Positions 35,426 through 44,300 of a DNA stretch of 46,468 nt are shown piece after piece. The position numbers and the translations under genes are program-made. The DNA is from Bacteroidales bacterium. Lineage in GTDB: Bacteria > Bacteroidota > Bacteroidia > Bacteroidales > P3. The DNA is taken from positions 1 through 46,468 of the forward strand of contig JAFUGA010000015.1 of the NCBI GenBank assembly GCA_017469625.1. The letters are read 5' to 3'. How positions within the stretch are numbered: the first letter of the stretch is position 1; the number at the start of each line of letters is the position of its first letter. The notes beneath the pieces are model-generated. The model had not been told where the DNA came from. It ran no database searches and was given only the letters and a program-made list of their open reading frames with translations.

Positions 35426-36529
35426 TTACACATTAAACCTAAAGTGCATAATATCACCGTCTTGCACAATATAATCTTTACCTTCTATAGATATTTTACC
35501 TGCTTCTCTGCACGCTGCTTCACTTTTCAAATTCACATAGTCATCATATTTTATTACTTCAGCCCTTATGAAACCTTTTTCAAAATCCGAGTGTATTACT
35601 CCCGCACATTGTGGGGCTTTATATCCTTTATGGAAAGTCCAAGCACGTGTTTCCTTAGGTCCTGTTGTAAGAAAAGTTTCAAGGTTCAACATCTTGTAAG
35701 CTGCTTTTATCAAACGATTGACACCACTCTCTTTTAACCCCAACTCTTCCAAAAACATAAGTTTCTCTTCGTATGTTTCCAATTCTGCAATATCTTCCTC
35801 CGTCTTTGCTGCTATTACAAGTATTTCTGCATTCTCTTTCTCTGCCATAAGTTTGACAGCATCTATATGTTTGGAACCATTTTTAAAACCATCTTCATCT
35901 ACATTGCAAACATAAAGAATAGGTTTTGAAGTAAGAAGTCCTAATTCCTTTGCTATAAGGTTTAAATCTTTGTTATCAAAACTTACTTCTCTTGCATTTT
36001 TACCTTGTTCCAAAACCTGTTTATATGCTTTTATAACCTCAAAAGTATCTTTGGCCTTCTTATCTCCGCCAACCTTTGCAATCTTTTCTGTTTTTGCATA
36101 GCGAGATTCTATGGTTTCAAGGTCTTTCATTTGAAGTTCAATATCTATAATCTCTTTATCTCTTATAGGATTGACACTTCCATCTACGTGAGTAATGTTT
36201 TCGTCTTCAAAACAACGCAAAACCTCTATTATAGCATCACATTCTCTAATGTTTCCTAAAAACTTGTTTCCTAAACCTTCTCCTTTGCTTGCTCCTTTTA
36301 CCAATCCAGCAATATCTACAATCTCTACAGTAGTAGGAACTATTTTTTCAGGGTGGTCTATCTCTGCTAAAACATTCAGCCTTTCATCTGGTACAGTTAT
36401 TATACCAACATTTGGTTCTATTGTACAAAAAGGAAAGTTTGCTGCTTGAGCCTTAGAATTTGAAAGACAATTAAACAAAGTTGATTTGCCTACATTAGGC
36501 AAACCAACTATACCACATTTTAAAGACAT
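35426..36529 (-). CDS. ychF: Redox-regulated ATPase YchF (OLA1 family)
   Basis: A 367-aa protein. G1 loop GLPNVGKSTLFNCLS (8-22), DIAGLVKGASKGEGLGNKFL (switch II region), NVDE in the G4 position (typical of YchF, which prefers ATP) and a C-terminal TGS domain with TGPKETRAWTFHKG and DGDIMHFRFNV. YchF binds ribosomes and acts in stress responses. It lies 10 bp after tig. Confidence 0.97.
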   Translation of the reverse strand: MSLKCGIVGLPNVGKSTLFNCLSNSKAQAANFPFCTIEPNVGIITVPDERLNVLAEIDHPEKIVPTTVEIVDIAGLVKGASKGEGLGNKFLGNIRECDAIIEVLRCFEDENITHVDGSVNPIRDKEIIDIELQMKDLETIESRYAKTEKIAKVGGDKKAKDTFEVIKAYKQVLEQGKNAREVSFDNKDLNLIAKELGLLTSKPILYVCNVDEDGFKNGSKHIDAVKLMAEKENAEILVIAAKTEEDIAELETYEEKLMFLEELGLKESGVNRLIKAAYKMLNLETFLTTGPKETRAWTFHKGYKAPQCAGVIHSDFEKGFIRAEVIKYDDYVNLKSEAACREAGKISIEGKDYIVQDGDIMHFRFNV

Positions 36530-36539
36530 TTTGCTTTAA

Positions 36540-37964
36540 TTATTTCGTTTCTTTTTTTGTTGTTTTCTTTGTTGCTTTTTTGGTAGCAACCTCATTAAAT
36601 TTATTTACCTCTTTAATAAACTCGTCTATTGTAAGAGTTTTTGTTGTTACAGAGGTATTTTCTTTCAAACATTCTGTAAGCTGACGGTCTAACAGATAAT
36701 TATGCACTTGACGTGTTTGTTCTTGTTCTCTCAACATATCGTGTGCCATCTTGTCCATTCTTTCGTCATTTTCTTTCTTCTGTTCTTCAGTCATATCCGG
36801 CATCATAGGGAAATAACTTGGTAGAAGTTCGTTTTTGTAATAATCTACAATATCTTGTTGTTTTACTTCTATAGAATATTTCTCTGCAAGTTTTCCTTCT
36901 ATCAACTGCCATTTTATTCCATCTAAATAACGTGCGAAGTTCTCTTCAACATCCTCTTTAGAAAGTTTGTTCTCACTTGTTTCTACCATCCATCTCTTTA
37001 AGAATTCTTCTGGAAGGTCTAATTTTGTTTTGCTTACAAGTTCTTCGCTTGTTTTATTTAGGAAATAATTGTCTGATTCTCTCTTATATGTTCTGCAAAT
37101 ATCTTCTTTTGCTTCTTTGCGAAAATCTTCTTCTGTCTTTATACCTTTATCTTTATATGCTCTATCAAAGAAATCTTGGTTCATTTCCGCCATATTCATT
37201 CTTTGAATATTATCTATAGTATAAGAACATTCAGATGTAAATTCTTTTACTTCTTCAGTTGTTTTGTGTAAAACAGTTGCTAATTGTTGTATATCTTTGA
37301 AAGCCTTATGTGGTTGGAACTTAACAACTGCACCTTTTTTCTTTCCTTCAAATTTTTTCTTAATAGTAGCAAGTGCTATACGGTCTACGAATATGGTAGC
37401 ATTAGTATCTACACCACCTTCTTTTTTAGAACCATCTTCATTCAACTCTTCCAAGTGTCCGTACAACATATCTTTGTCTGCAACAACTTCTGGATTTTCC
37501 AATTTTCCATAACGAAGACGTATATCTTCAATAAATTTGTCCAAAGTTTCGTCTGTAGGTTGAACATCGTAAAGAGTTGTCTTTACTTTCTTCAAATCTA
37601 CATCAAATTCTGGCTGAAGAGCTATATCAAAGTAGAATGTAAAACTTGTATCTTTGTCCCAATCTATTTGTGGTGTTTTTTCATCATTAGCCAAAGGAGA
37701 ACCCAATACCTTTATCTTATTTTCATCTATGTATTTGTATAGGTTTTCAGACATTACTCTTTCTATCTCCTGTGCTTTTACAGGAGTACCATACATTTTC
37801 TTTACCATAGAAAATGGAACCTGTCCTGTACGAAAACCAGGCATAGTCATCTTCTTTCTCTGGTCTTTTAATTTTTTATCAACTTCTGATTGATAGTCAT
37901 TTTCTTCTACTACTATCTCAATAAGAGCCGTCAAATCTCCTGTTTTTTCCTGACTTACTTTCAT
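36540..37964 (-). CDS. tig: Trigger factor (ribosome-associated chaperone)
   Basis: A 474-aa protein. The N-terminal ribosome-binding domain carries MPGFRTGQVPFSMVKKMYG (about 41-59), close to the GFRxGxxP signature. A degenerate PPIase-like middle domain (about 160-245) and a helical C-terminal chaperone domain follow. The C-terminal tail is Lys/Thr-rich (ATKKATKKTTKKETK), longer than usual. It helps nascent chains fold. A consensus-like promoter lies just upstream and ychF follows after 10 bp. Confidence 0.93.
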   Translation of the reverse strand: MKVSQEKTGDLTALIEIVVEENDYQSEVDKKLKDQRKKMTMPGFRTGQVPFSMVKKMYGTPVKAQEIERVMSENLYKYIDENKIKVLGSPLANDEKTPQIDWDKDTSFTFYFDIALQPEFDVDLKKVKTTLYDVQPTDETLDKFIEDIRLRYGKLENPEVVADKDMLYGHLEELNEDGSKKEGGVDTNATIFVDRIALATIKKKFEGKKKGAVVKFQPHKAFKDIQQLATVLHKTTEEVKEFTSECSYTIDNIQRMNMAEMNQDFFDRAYKDKGIKTEEDFRKEAKEDICRTYKRESDNYFLNKTSEELVSKTKLDLPEEFLKRWMVETSENKLSKEDVEENFARYLDGIKWQLIEGKLAEKYSIEVKQQDIVDYYKNELLPSYFPMMPDMTEEQKKENDERMDKMAHDMLREQEQTRQVHNYLLDRQLTECLKENTSVTTKTLTIDEFIKEVNKFNEVATKKATKKTTKKETK

Positions 37965-38010
37965 CTTGTTTATATTTACTAATATTATTTAACTATTTTC
38001 AAAAGAGGTG

Positions 38011-38040
38011 CAAAATTACAAAGAAATTTTTTCTTACAAA
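38011..38040 (-). promoter_or_regulatory. Promoter of tig-ychF
   Basis: Minus strand -33 TTTG at 38040-38037, 18-nt spacer, -7 TAATTTTG at 38018-38011, 47 bp before the tig start. The spacer is one shorter than the usual 19-21. Confidence 0.5.
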
Positions 38041-38059
38041 AAAATATTCCTATATATTT

Positions 38060-39058
38060 TTAATTGAACGTGATAACGCTGTTGAGTTTTGCTTGAAGGT
38101 CTTGGTCTACTTGATAGGTGTTGTACGATTTTGAGATATGCGTTCTCCTTGATGCAAACAAACCATAACCTCCGTTAATATTTGAATAAGATGGTTTGTA
38201 GTTCAAAGAACGTTCTGTAGCATTGTTTATAGATATGTAGTCAAACATTTCTTGGTCGCAAGCCAAAATATTTATCTCAAAAGGTGCATCGTTGTACCAC
38301 GAAATACCTGTTTCATTTCCTAAAGCATTTTTAAGATACAATACTATATCTTCTTTGCTTATAGGAGCAGTCATTTGTCTTATAGAAGTGGAACTATTAG
38401 AAACCGCAGACAAAGGTATATCTACGTGTTCTATACGAGCCTGTCTTCTATAATTGAAACGTACATTTACTTGAAATCTTTTGGCAACCAAGTTTGCATT
38501 TGACTGAGATTCATTCACGTTGTTCCAAGTTACTACCAGACGAGTACCAGACGAGTTATTGAAAGTAAAATTGCTGGTGTTTATACTGTAATCTGCTATC
38601 AAATAAGTAGAAGAACTTGCTTTAAATCCTGTTTTCTTATTTGTAACTTCCAAGCGGTAAAACTTATTTACAGACAATTTGTTCTTTGTAACACAATAAT
38701 ACAAAGGCACTTCACCACTATAGAAACTACCTTCTGGTTTTTGCCTCATAGTATAATCAAATTGAAATACGTTTATAGAATTATTAGTGTCGTTCAGATT
38801 GTATTCATACATCTTAACGTCCAAATCATCTACAGGATAATAGACACTGTCTTTTTGTTTTGCATAGTGTAAAGCGTTACCATCACCAAGGAAAACCTTC
38901 TCTATTCTTACGAAAGTAGTGTCATCGTCTTGGTCTAATATACCATAAATCATCATCTGTTCTTGCCATGGTTCATTAGGTGAAAATTCCACATCATCGC
39001 AACGAACAAACAAAACTATGCAAGCCAAACAGCCAAACAGCCAAACTAATTTTTTCAT
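38060..39058 (-). CDS. DUF4249 family lipoprotein
   Basis: A 332-aa protein with a lipoprotein signal (CIVLFVRC, Cys20) followed by acidic residues (DDVE), as in exported Bacteroidota lipoproteins. The body fits DUF4249: an N-terminal beta-sandwich (MIYGILDQDDDTTFVRIEKVFLG), SGEVPLYYCV, NKFYRLEVTNKKTG. DUF4249 proteins are usually coded near TonB-dependent receptors; none is adjacent here. It follows the OmpH-like gene after 3 bp. Function unknown. Confidence 0.88.
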   Translation of the reverse strand: MKKLVWLFGCLACIVLFVRCDDVEFSPNEPWQEQMMIYGILDQDDDTTFVRIEKVFLGDGNALHYAKQKDSVYYPVDDLDVKMYEYNLNDTNNSINVFQFDYTMRQKPEGSFYSGEVPLYYCVTKNKLSVNKFYRLEVTNKKTGFKASSSTYLIADYSINTSNFTFNNSSGTRLVVTWNNVNESQSNANLVAKRFQVNVRFNYRRQARIEHVDIPLSAVSNSSTSIRQMTAPISKEDIVLYLKNALGNETGISWYNDAPFEINILACDQEMFDYISINNATERSLNYKPSYSNINGGYGLFASRRTHISKSYNTYQVDQDLQAKLNSVITFN

Positions 39059-39061
39059 ATT

Positions 39062-39793
39062 TTAGTTCTCTTTATACTTTTTATATTCTTCGTTTAGCCC
39101 TTTTAGTATTTCTTCTGTTATATCCATACCTTTATCTATGTACAAAGTAGGGCTATTTGCGTAAGAGTTTGAAAGAATAACGTTATACTTATCGTGTTTT
39201 TTATTATAATCTGCTATAAACGCATAAACAGCATCAAGAAGTTTTTTATTCATTTTCAGTTGTTCTTCTTGCAATTGCATAGGCAAAGAAGTCTGCATTT
39301 GTTGTATTTGTTGCATTCTATTTTGCAATTCTTTTTCTTTTTCTTTTTGCTGAGTAAGAGTAAGTTTGTCGCCGTTTTTCATATAATCCTGATAATCGGA
39401 CTGAAATTTTGCCTGTGTATTTTGAAAAGTTTGTTCAGCCTGTTTTTGTTTCTGAGTTATCTCTTTTTGCATTTCCACAGCCATTTCATATTTAGCCATA
39501 ATAGTGTCTGTATTCACGTATGCTATTTTCAAATCTCCTTTTTGTAAAATTTTGGCAGGAGCGGTGCTACTTGCTTCTCCGTCCTTGTCAGACTTACCAC
39601 AAACAAGAGAAACAATAGATAAAACTATAGCCACCAAAGAAACGATTATAGCCACTAAAGGAAGAGAACTTTTTTTCTTAGGTTGTTCTTCCTTTATTTG
39701 TTGTTGTTTTTGTTCTACCTCTTGTACTTGTTCTGCTACATTCTGCAAGTTTTGTTCTACTACAGAATCTGTGTTCATATTCATATCTTCCAT
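39062..39793 (-). CDS. OmpH/Skp-like periplasmic chaperone with N-terminal membrane anchor
   Basis: A 243-aa protein. A charged, Gln-rich N-terminus (1-40) and one membrane segment (about 43-66, LPLVAIIVSLVAIVLSIVSLV) are followed by an OmpH domain (about 85-240): LKIAYVNTDTIMAKYE, a long Gln/Lys-rich coiled coil, and a C-terminal strand VILSNSYANSPTLYIDKGMDIT. Soluble Skp has a cleaved signal; this form is membrane-tethered, which is unusual though known in Bacteroidota. It may assist outer-membrane protein assembly. It is followed after 3 bp by the DUF4249 lipoprotein. Confidence 0.87.
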   Translation of the reverse strand: MEDMNMNTDSVVEQNLQNVAEQVQEVEQKQQQIKEEQPKKKSSLPLVAIIVSLVAIVLSIVSLVCGKSDKDGEASSTAPAKILQKGDLKIAYVNTDTIMAKYEMAVEMQKEITQKQKQAEQTFQNTQAKFQSDYQDYMKNGDKLTLTQQKEKEKELQNRMQQIQQMQTSLPMQLQEEQLKMNKKLLDAVYAFIADYNKKHDKYNVILSNSYANSPTLYIDKGMDITEEILKGLNEEYKKYKEN

Positions 39794-39949
39794 TTTACTT
39801 TCTTTATTATGTTTTTATATTATTTCTTGATTTTGAGTTGCAAAACTACAAAAATTTTATCAAACGACCTAATACTCTGCATTTTTTCTAATATTTTTCC
39901 TGCAAATCTTTGTTTTATTTTTGTCTATAAATAAAAAATGAAAAAGTGT

Positions 39950-39980
39950 TTTGAGAATTGGATTTTTTTTCGTAACTTTG
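39950..39980 (+). promoter_or_regulatory. Promoter of the small secreted protein gene at 40026
   Basis: Plus strand -33 TTTG (39950-39953), 19-nt spacer, -7 TAACTTTG (39973-39980), a full consensus match. It predicts a start near 39987 and a leader of about 40 nt. Confidence 0.8.
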
Positions 39981-40025
39981 CATCATTAAATAAATGATAA
40001 AAATAAAAGAAAGAGTAGAAAAACT

Positions 40026-40376
40026 ATGACAAAATTTGTTAAAAATATTACGAAAATGCTACTAATATTGGTATCTTTATTAGTTGTTATTGATAGTTTT
40101 GCTACAAATGATACAAATATAAATATTACTACACAGAACTATTACTCTGTTTCTAATATATCTAAAAATACACTTTGTAACATAAGTACTACTAATGCTA
40201 TTACTTACAATATTTCAACAACTTATGATTGTAAAATAAACGTTAATAATTTCTTAATTTTATATCCAAAAACAAAGAAAACTCTTTATCAAACAGCAAT
40301 AATACACCTAAACACAAGACTCCTATACCCTCTTTTTGCACATATTCTCTATAGAACACCCATTTCCACACCTTAA
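40026..40376 (+). CDS. Small secreted protein of unknown function (116 aa)
   Basis: A hydrophobic signal (about residues 9-25, MLLILVSLLVVIDSFA), then a Thr/Asn/Ile-rich mature part with two Cys (NTLCNIST, YDCKINVN) that could form a disulphide, and a Leu/Tyr-rich end. No family is recognised. A consensus promoter 46 bp upstream supports expression. It faces the lipoprotein gene at 40573, with a palindromic repeat between them. The coding bias is weak, so an expressed RNA or a decaying gene remains possible. Confidence 0.6.
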   Translation: MTKFVKNITKMLLILVSLLVVIDSFATNDTNINITTQNYYSVSNISKNTLCNISTTNAITYNISTTYDCKINVNNFLILYPKTKKTLYQTAIIHLNTRLLYPLFAHILYRTPISTP

Positions 40377-40394
40377 TCCCCTCTTTCTATAACC

Positions 40395-40550
40395 TCATTT
40401 TAGTAAAATATAACTTTGTTTTGCCCTCACGAAGCTTTGTTTTAATTTTCTAAAGCTTTGTTTTAGAATTCTCTTTCTTTGTTTTAGAAAATTAAAACTT
40501 TGTTTCGTGAGGAGGGGGTGCAATTGCTTCTCGGTGAAACGAAGTTTTGT
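40395..40550. repeat. AAACAAAG/CTTTGTTT intergenic repeat, locus 6
   Basis: It shares 38 identical bases with locus 2 (40461-40498 = 16161-16198) and CTTTGTTTTAGAAAATTAAAAC with locus 4. Edges with TCACGAAG and TTTCGTGAGG. It lies between convergent genes. Confidence 0.85.
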
Positions 40551-40572
40551 AAGGTAGTTACATTTTTTAATG

Positions 40573-40974
40573 TTACTTTTCTGATTGTACTGTAACAGTA
40601 TAGCCCAATTGTTTTAATCTTTCAGGGGCACCACGAGTTCCAGTGGTATCACCAAATATAAAACCACCTTTTGGAGTTAGTTTTTCATATTTGTCATGTG
40701 CTGCAATTAGTTTACCAGTTATATTCATAATACCACCAACTGGTGCCATAGTCCAATCTGGTATAGGTTCTAAATAAACAATATCATATTGTTTGTTTAA
40801 TGGACTCAAAACAGTATCTTGAATTCTTTCTTCATAATTATAATAATCAAATGCAAATGTTGTGCTGGTTGGTTTATGATTTTTCTCTGGTTCGTCATCG
40901 TCATTGTTACAAGCGATGAATAAGGTTAATCCTGCTAAGGTTAGGATTAGTGGTAGTTTTCTAAAAATTTTCAT
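40573..40974 (-). CDS. Small lipoprotein of unknown function (133 aa)
   Basis: Lipoprotein signal with TLFIACNNDDDEPE: Cys22 followed by acidic residues, a surface-export pattern in Bacteroidota. The mature part contains IVYLEPIPDWTMAPVGGIMNITG and GTRGAPERLKQLGYTVTV, without a family I know. A strong AAGGAGG ribosome site lies 7 bp before the ATG, unusual for this phylum. Its leader has the same plan as that of adhesin 1: consensus promoter, about 67 nt, poly-G tract, terminator-like hairpin, then the gene. It may be linked in regulation to the adhesins. Confidence 0.8.
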   Translation of the reverse strand: MKIFRKLPLILTLAGLTLFIACNNDDDEPEKNHKPTSTTFAFDYYNYEERIQDTVLSPLNKQYDIVYLEPIPDWTMAPVGGIMNITGKLIAAHDKYEKLTPKGGFIFGDTTGTRGAPERLKQLGYTVTVQSEK

Positions 40975-41033
40975 TTTGTTTCCTCCTTTTTTACTATTTT
41001 TAATTCGTTTATTTTTTGTTATTATTTTATCAT

Positions 41034-41077
41034 AAAAAAATCCGACAAATAAAGCACAATATACTTTATCTGTCGGA
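41034..41077 (-). terminator. Strong terminator-like hairpin inside the lipoprotein leader (possible attenuator)
   Basis: Minus strand TCCGACAGATAAAG (41077-41064) pairs with CTTTATTTGTCGGA (41054-41041), 14 bp with one G-U, 9-nt loop, followed by T7 (41040-41034). It is located about 60 bp before the start codon, after the promoter. I see no second consensus promoter between it and the gene. Confidence 0.8.
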
Positions 41078-41117
41078 CTAAATTATTGTTTATAACTTTC
41101 TGAGAAGTGGTTATTTA

Positions 41118-41125
41118 CCCCCCCC
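41118..41125 (-). repeat. Poly-G tract (8 G on the transcript) in the lipoprotein leader
   Basis: Eight C on the plus strand with flanks AATTATAT-(G)8-TA identical to those of the 9-G tract at 6063-6071. It lies 67 nt after the -7 box, against 70 nt in adhesin 1. Confidence 0.85.
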
Positions 41126-41192
41126 ATATAATTTTCTAATAATATAATATTTACGTTATTATCTTTCATTCTTTTGCTCTTATTTTCTACTG

Positions 41193-41222
41193 CAAAGATA
41201 TAAAAATTCTAATACATACAAA
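41193..41222 (-). promoter_or_regulatory. Promoter of the small lipoprotein gene
   Basis: Minus strand -33 TTTG at 41222-41219, 18-nt spacer, -7 TATCTTTG at 41200-41193, followed by CAG exactly as in the adhesin 1 promoter. Confidence 0.65.
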
Positions 41223-41249
41223 GAAAATTTATTAAAAAATTTAGAAACT

Positions 41250-41280
41250 AAAAACGGTCGTTCCAAAAGAACGACCGTTT
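41250..41280 (-). terminator. Intrinsic terminator of adhesin 2
   Basis: Perfect 12-bp stem AAACGGTCGTTC / GAACGACCGTTT with a 5-nt loop, then TT on the minus strand, 25 bp after the stop codon at 41306. Confidence 0.9.
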
Positions 41281-41305
41281 GAGTTATTGTTTTATCTTTG
41301 AAAAA

Positions 41306-44300
41306 CTATTTTTTGATAAGTTTTTCTGTGCGGTTGATTGTGTCGGTTACTATTCTTATGTAATATACTCCTCTTGCAAAAGTTGAAGTTTCTAATCTTA
41401 CTTCTTGTTCGCCTTGTGCAAGTTTTGTTTCTTTGATTGTTCTACCTTGAACATCTGTTACATAAATTGTAGCATCTGAGTTTATTCCTTCAACTCTTAA
41501 CATAGCGTCTTCTGTTGTAGGGTTTGGATAAAGCATTACATTTATTCCGTTTTCTACATCGTTGATACTACTATTAACAGTTAAAGTCAAAACTACTGTA
41601 CTATCGCAATCGTTTTCATCAGTGAATACTTCAGTATAAGTTCCTTCTGCTTCCAAAACCTGTGTTCCGAATTGATAAGGAAGTTCTTCTGGGTTGATTG
41701 TTACATCTATTGCATTAGTATTTTCTGGTCTTACAACCAAAGTTACTATGTAAAGAGTATCACAATCACTTCCTTGACCAGCAACAGTTACTGTATTTTC
41801 ACCCTCTGTTAATGATTGTCCATTAAACTCTACTGTTTCACCGAAGCAAACTGTTATTGTTTCACTTGCAGTATTTTGTGCATTAACTGTTAGGTTTATG
41901 GTGTAATTTGTATCACATTCACCATTAACATCAGCAACGATTGTTGTATATGTACCTGCTGTTGTATAAGTATTTCCGTTGAATGTGAATGTTTCACCAA
42001 AGCAAACAGTTTCATTAAGTGTTGCTGTTGCAGGAGTACAAGGTTCTTCACCTGCTTCAAGGGTTGTGAATGTAACTTCTGTACCATATTGAGTACCATT
42101 TGCAGTTGTAGCAAATGCTTTATATGTATAAGAAGTGTTTGCAGTCAAACCTGTTAAGTTAGCAGTCATAGTTGTTCCTGTAGCAGAAACAGAAGTATAA
42201 GTACCACCAACTGTTGCTTTCCATTCAAAACCACGTGCAGTTATTGTTTGGTTACCCAAATCAGTGATAACACCGTTAAGAGTAGCAGAAGTTTGTGTAA
42301 TACCTGTTGCAGTGTTTGTTACTACTGTAGGTTCTACTGGGTCTGGTGCTTCACCATCATTTCCAATGATTATATTATCTATACCTATACCATAACCATA
42401 GTTAGTACGCATTTCAAATATAATTTGATATGTATCTGAAGCATTAGGTAGGGCTATTTCTTCATCTGTCCAAGAAGTAATACTGCTTGTATATGATGCC
42501 AAAAGAATTCTTTCTGCATCTGATGAAGTCTTGTAATATACATACAATTGGTCTTGGTCGCCACTCCATTCTAACTGAATGTGAGAGAATTTCAAAGTAG
42601 GATTATCTAAAGAAGAAAGTTCAAATTCTGGTGAAAGGAATTCTGTAATATTGTTTCTACTACTTGCTTTACATATTGCAAATTTACTTCCCTCTGGAGC
42701 AGAAAGACCTCCTTCGTAACTTGTTTCAGTAGTAACTTCTATAGTACCTGTTACAGGGTTAGAAATCCAACAAGAAAGTCCGTTTTCAAAACCTTCTGAA
42801 TATGAGAATTCTGTTATAGCATAGCAAGTTGTTTTGAATGTCTTTACCATACTTTGAGGAGTAGATTCATTGTCGCATATGGCTTGTACATAAAGCATAT
42901 AAGAAGTTGAAGACTCAAGTTCATCTACTACTCCTACCCATGTACCATCTTCTTCACCTGCTGTTATAGTTGCTTGTGCAAGAGTATATTCTTCTGTTTC
43001 AGAATCTACAGGTTTGTAATAGATTTCAAAGTTTTCTCCATTTTCTGCAGTCCAAGTAACAGTAGCTTCTGTTTGAGCAGCATTTATAATTACATTTTGA
43101 GGACGAGAACACTGTGGAGCTATGTCCAAAGTAATATCGTCAATAAGAGTATTCGCATAGTTATAATCTGTACCTGTGTAACTATTTCTGAAAGCAATAT
43201 AAGAACCTTCACCTTCATAAGAAGAAAGAGGTATATCAAACATTTGATAATCTTCTGTAAGGTTGTTTATAGTTGCAACAGTAGTAAAGGTTGAAGCATT
43301 TGTAGGGTCTGTCATCACACCTATTTCCAAACCTGTTCCTATGGAATTAGAAGAAATTTTTATCCACAAAGAAACTTGTAAAGTATTTATTTGTAGAGAT
43401 TCTGTATTTATTTGTGGCAATATAGCGTATTGTCCTGCATAATAATTGTAGAATTCTAATGATTTATTTCCACCATGTGCATAATAGTTATAGTTATAAA
43501 CATACGGATAAAGAGAAGTACCTGCATCTGCAGGAGTTATTCTTTGCCAACAATGAGATAAAGGATACTGTTCTGTACCTGCAGTGTTACCTGTTTCAAA
43601 GTTCCAAGTCTTTGGAAGGTCGTTTGCAGTTATTACAACGCAAGTAGTGTTGAATGTAACAGGGTTTGATGCTAAAGTTTCTTCATCGCATGCAGACTCT
43701 ACATAGAAAGTATAAGATGTTCCATGTGTAAGGTCATTTACTGTAACAGTATAAATATTTTCTTCTTCTGTAGCAGTTATTCCTTCTGTTATTTCAGTGT
43801 AAGAAGAAGCACTTGTTTCTTTGAAATAAACAGTAAATGCTGAACCCAAAGCCCCCCAAGTAATTGTTGCAGAAGTTAAATCTGGTGTTACTTCTACGTT
43901 GCTTGGTCTTGTACATTCTGGCAAGTAACCCAATGTAACATCATCTACATAAGGATAACCAGAAGTACTACGCAATGCTATAAAGTTTCCTTCACCTGTA
44001 TAACCAACGAAAGGTATTTCTTGTAAAGTATAACTTCCATTTACTCCTTGTACTGTCGCTATATTTACAAAAGTAGAAGCATCGTCTGGATTAGTCATAA
44101 CACCTACTTCCAAAGGATAATTCCCGTAAATCCAAAATGATAGTTGAAGACTACTAATAGGAACATCTACAGGAGGAAGTGCTATAAGAGAAGGTGCAGA
44201 GAAATACAAAGATTGTGTTCCTCCGTGTGCATAATAATCATAGTTATAAACATACGGGTAGTATTGATTCATATTGTTTTTCATCCAACAAGATGGATAG

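Larger units (their letters stand above)
40975..41305. other. Intergenic region, 331 bp, with leader of the small lipoprotein gene
   Basis: From right to left on the minus strand: terminator of adhesin 2 (41250-41280), promoter (41193-41222), poly-G tract (41118-41125), terminator-like hairpin (41034-41077), and an AAGGAGG ribosome site before the gene at 40974. Confidence 0.8.

Noticed and set aside
39841-39864. TAGTTTTG with TTTG as promoter of the OmpH-like gene
   Set aside because: The spacer is only 12 nt, well below the 18-21 of other promoters here.
41034-41077. Hairpin read as the terminator of adhesin 2
   Set aside because: Adhesin 2 already has a perfect 12-bp terminator at 41250-41280, and a promoter lies between that and this hairpin, so the hairpin belongs to the lipoprotein leader.
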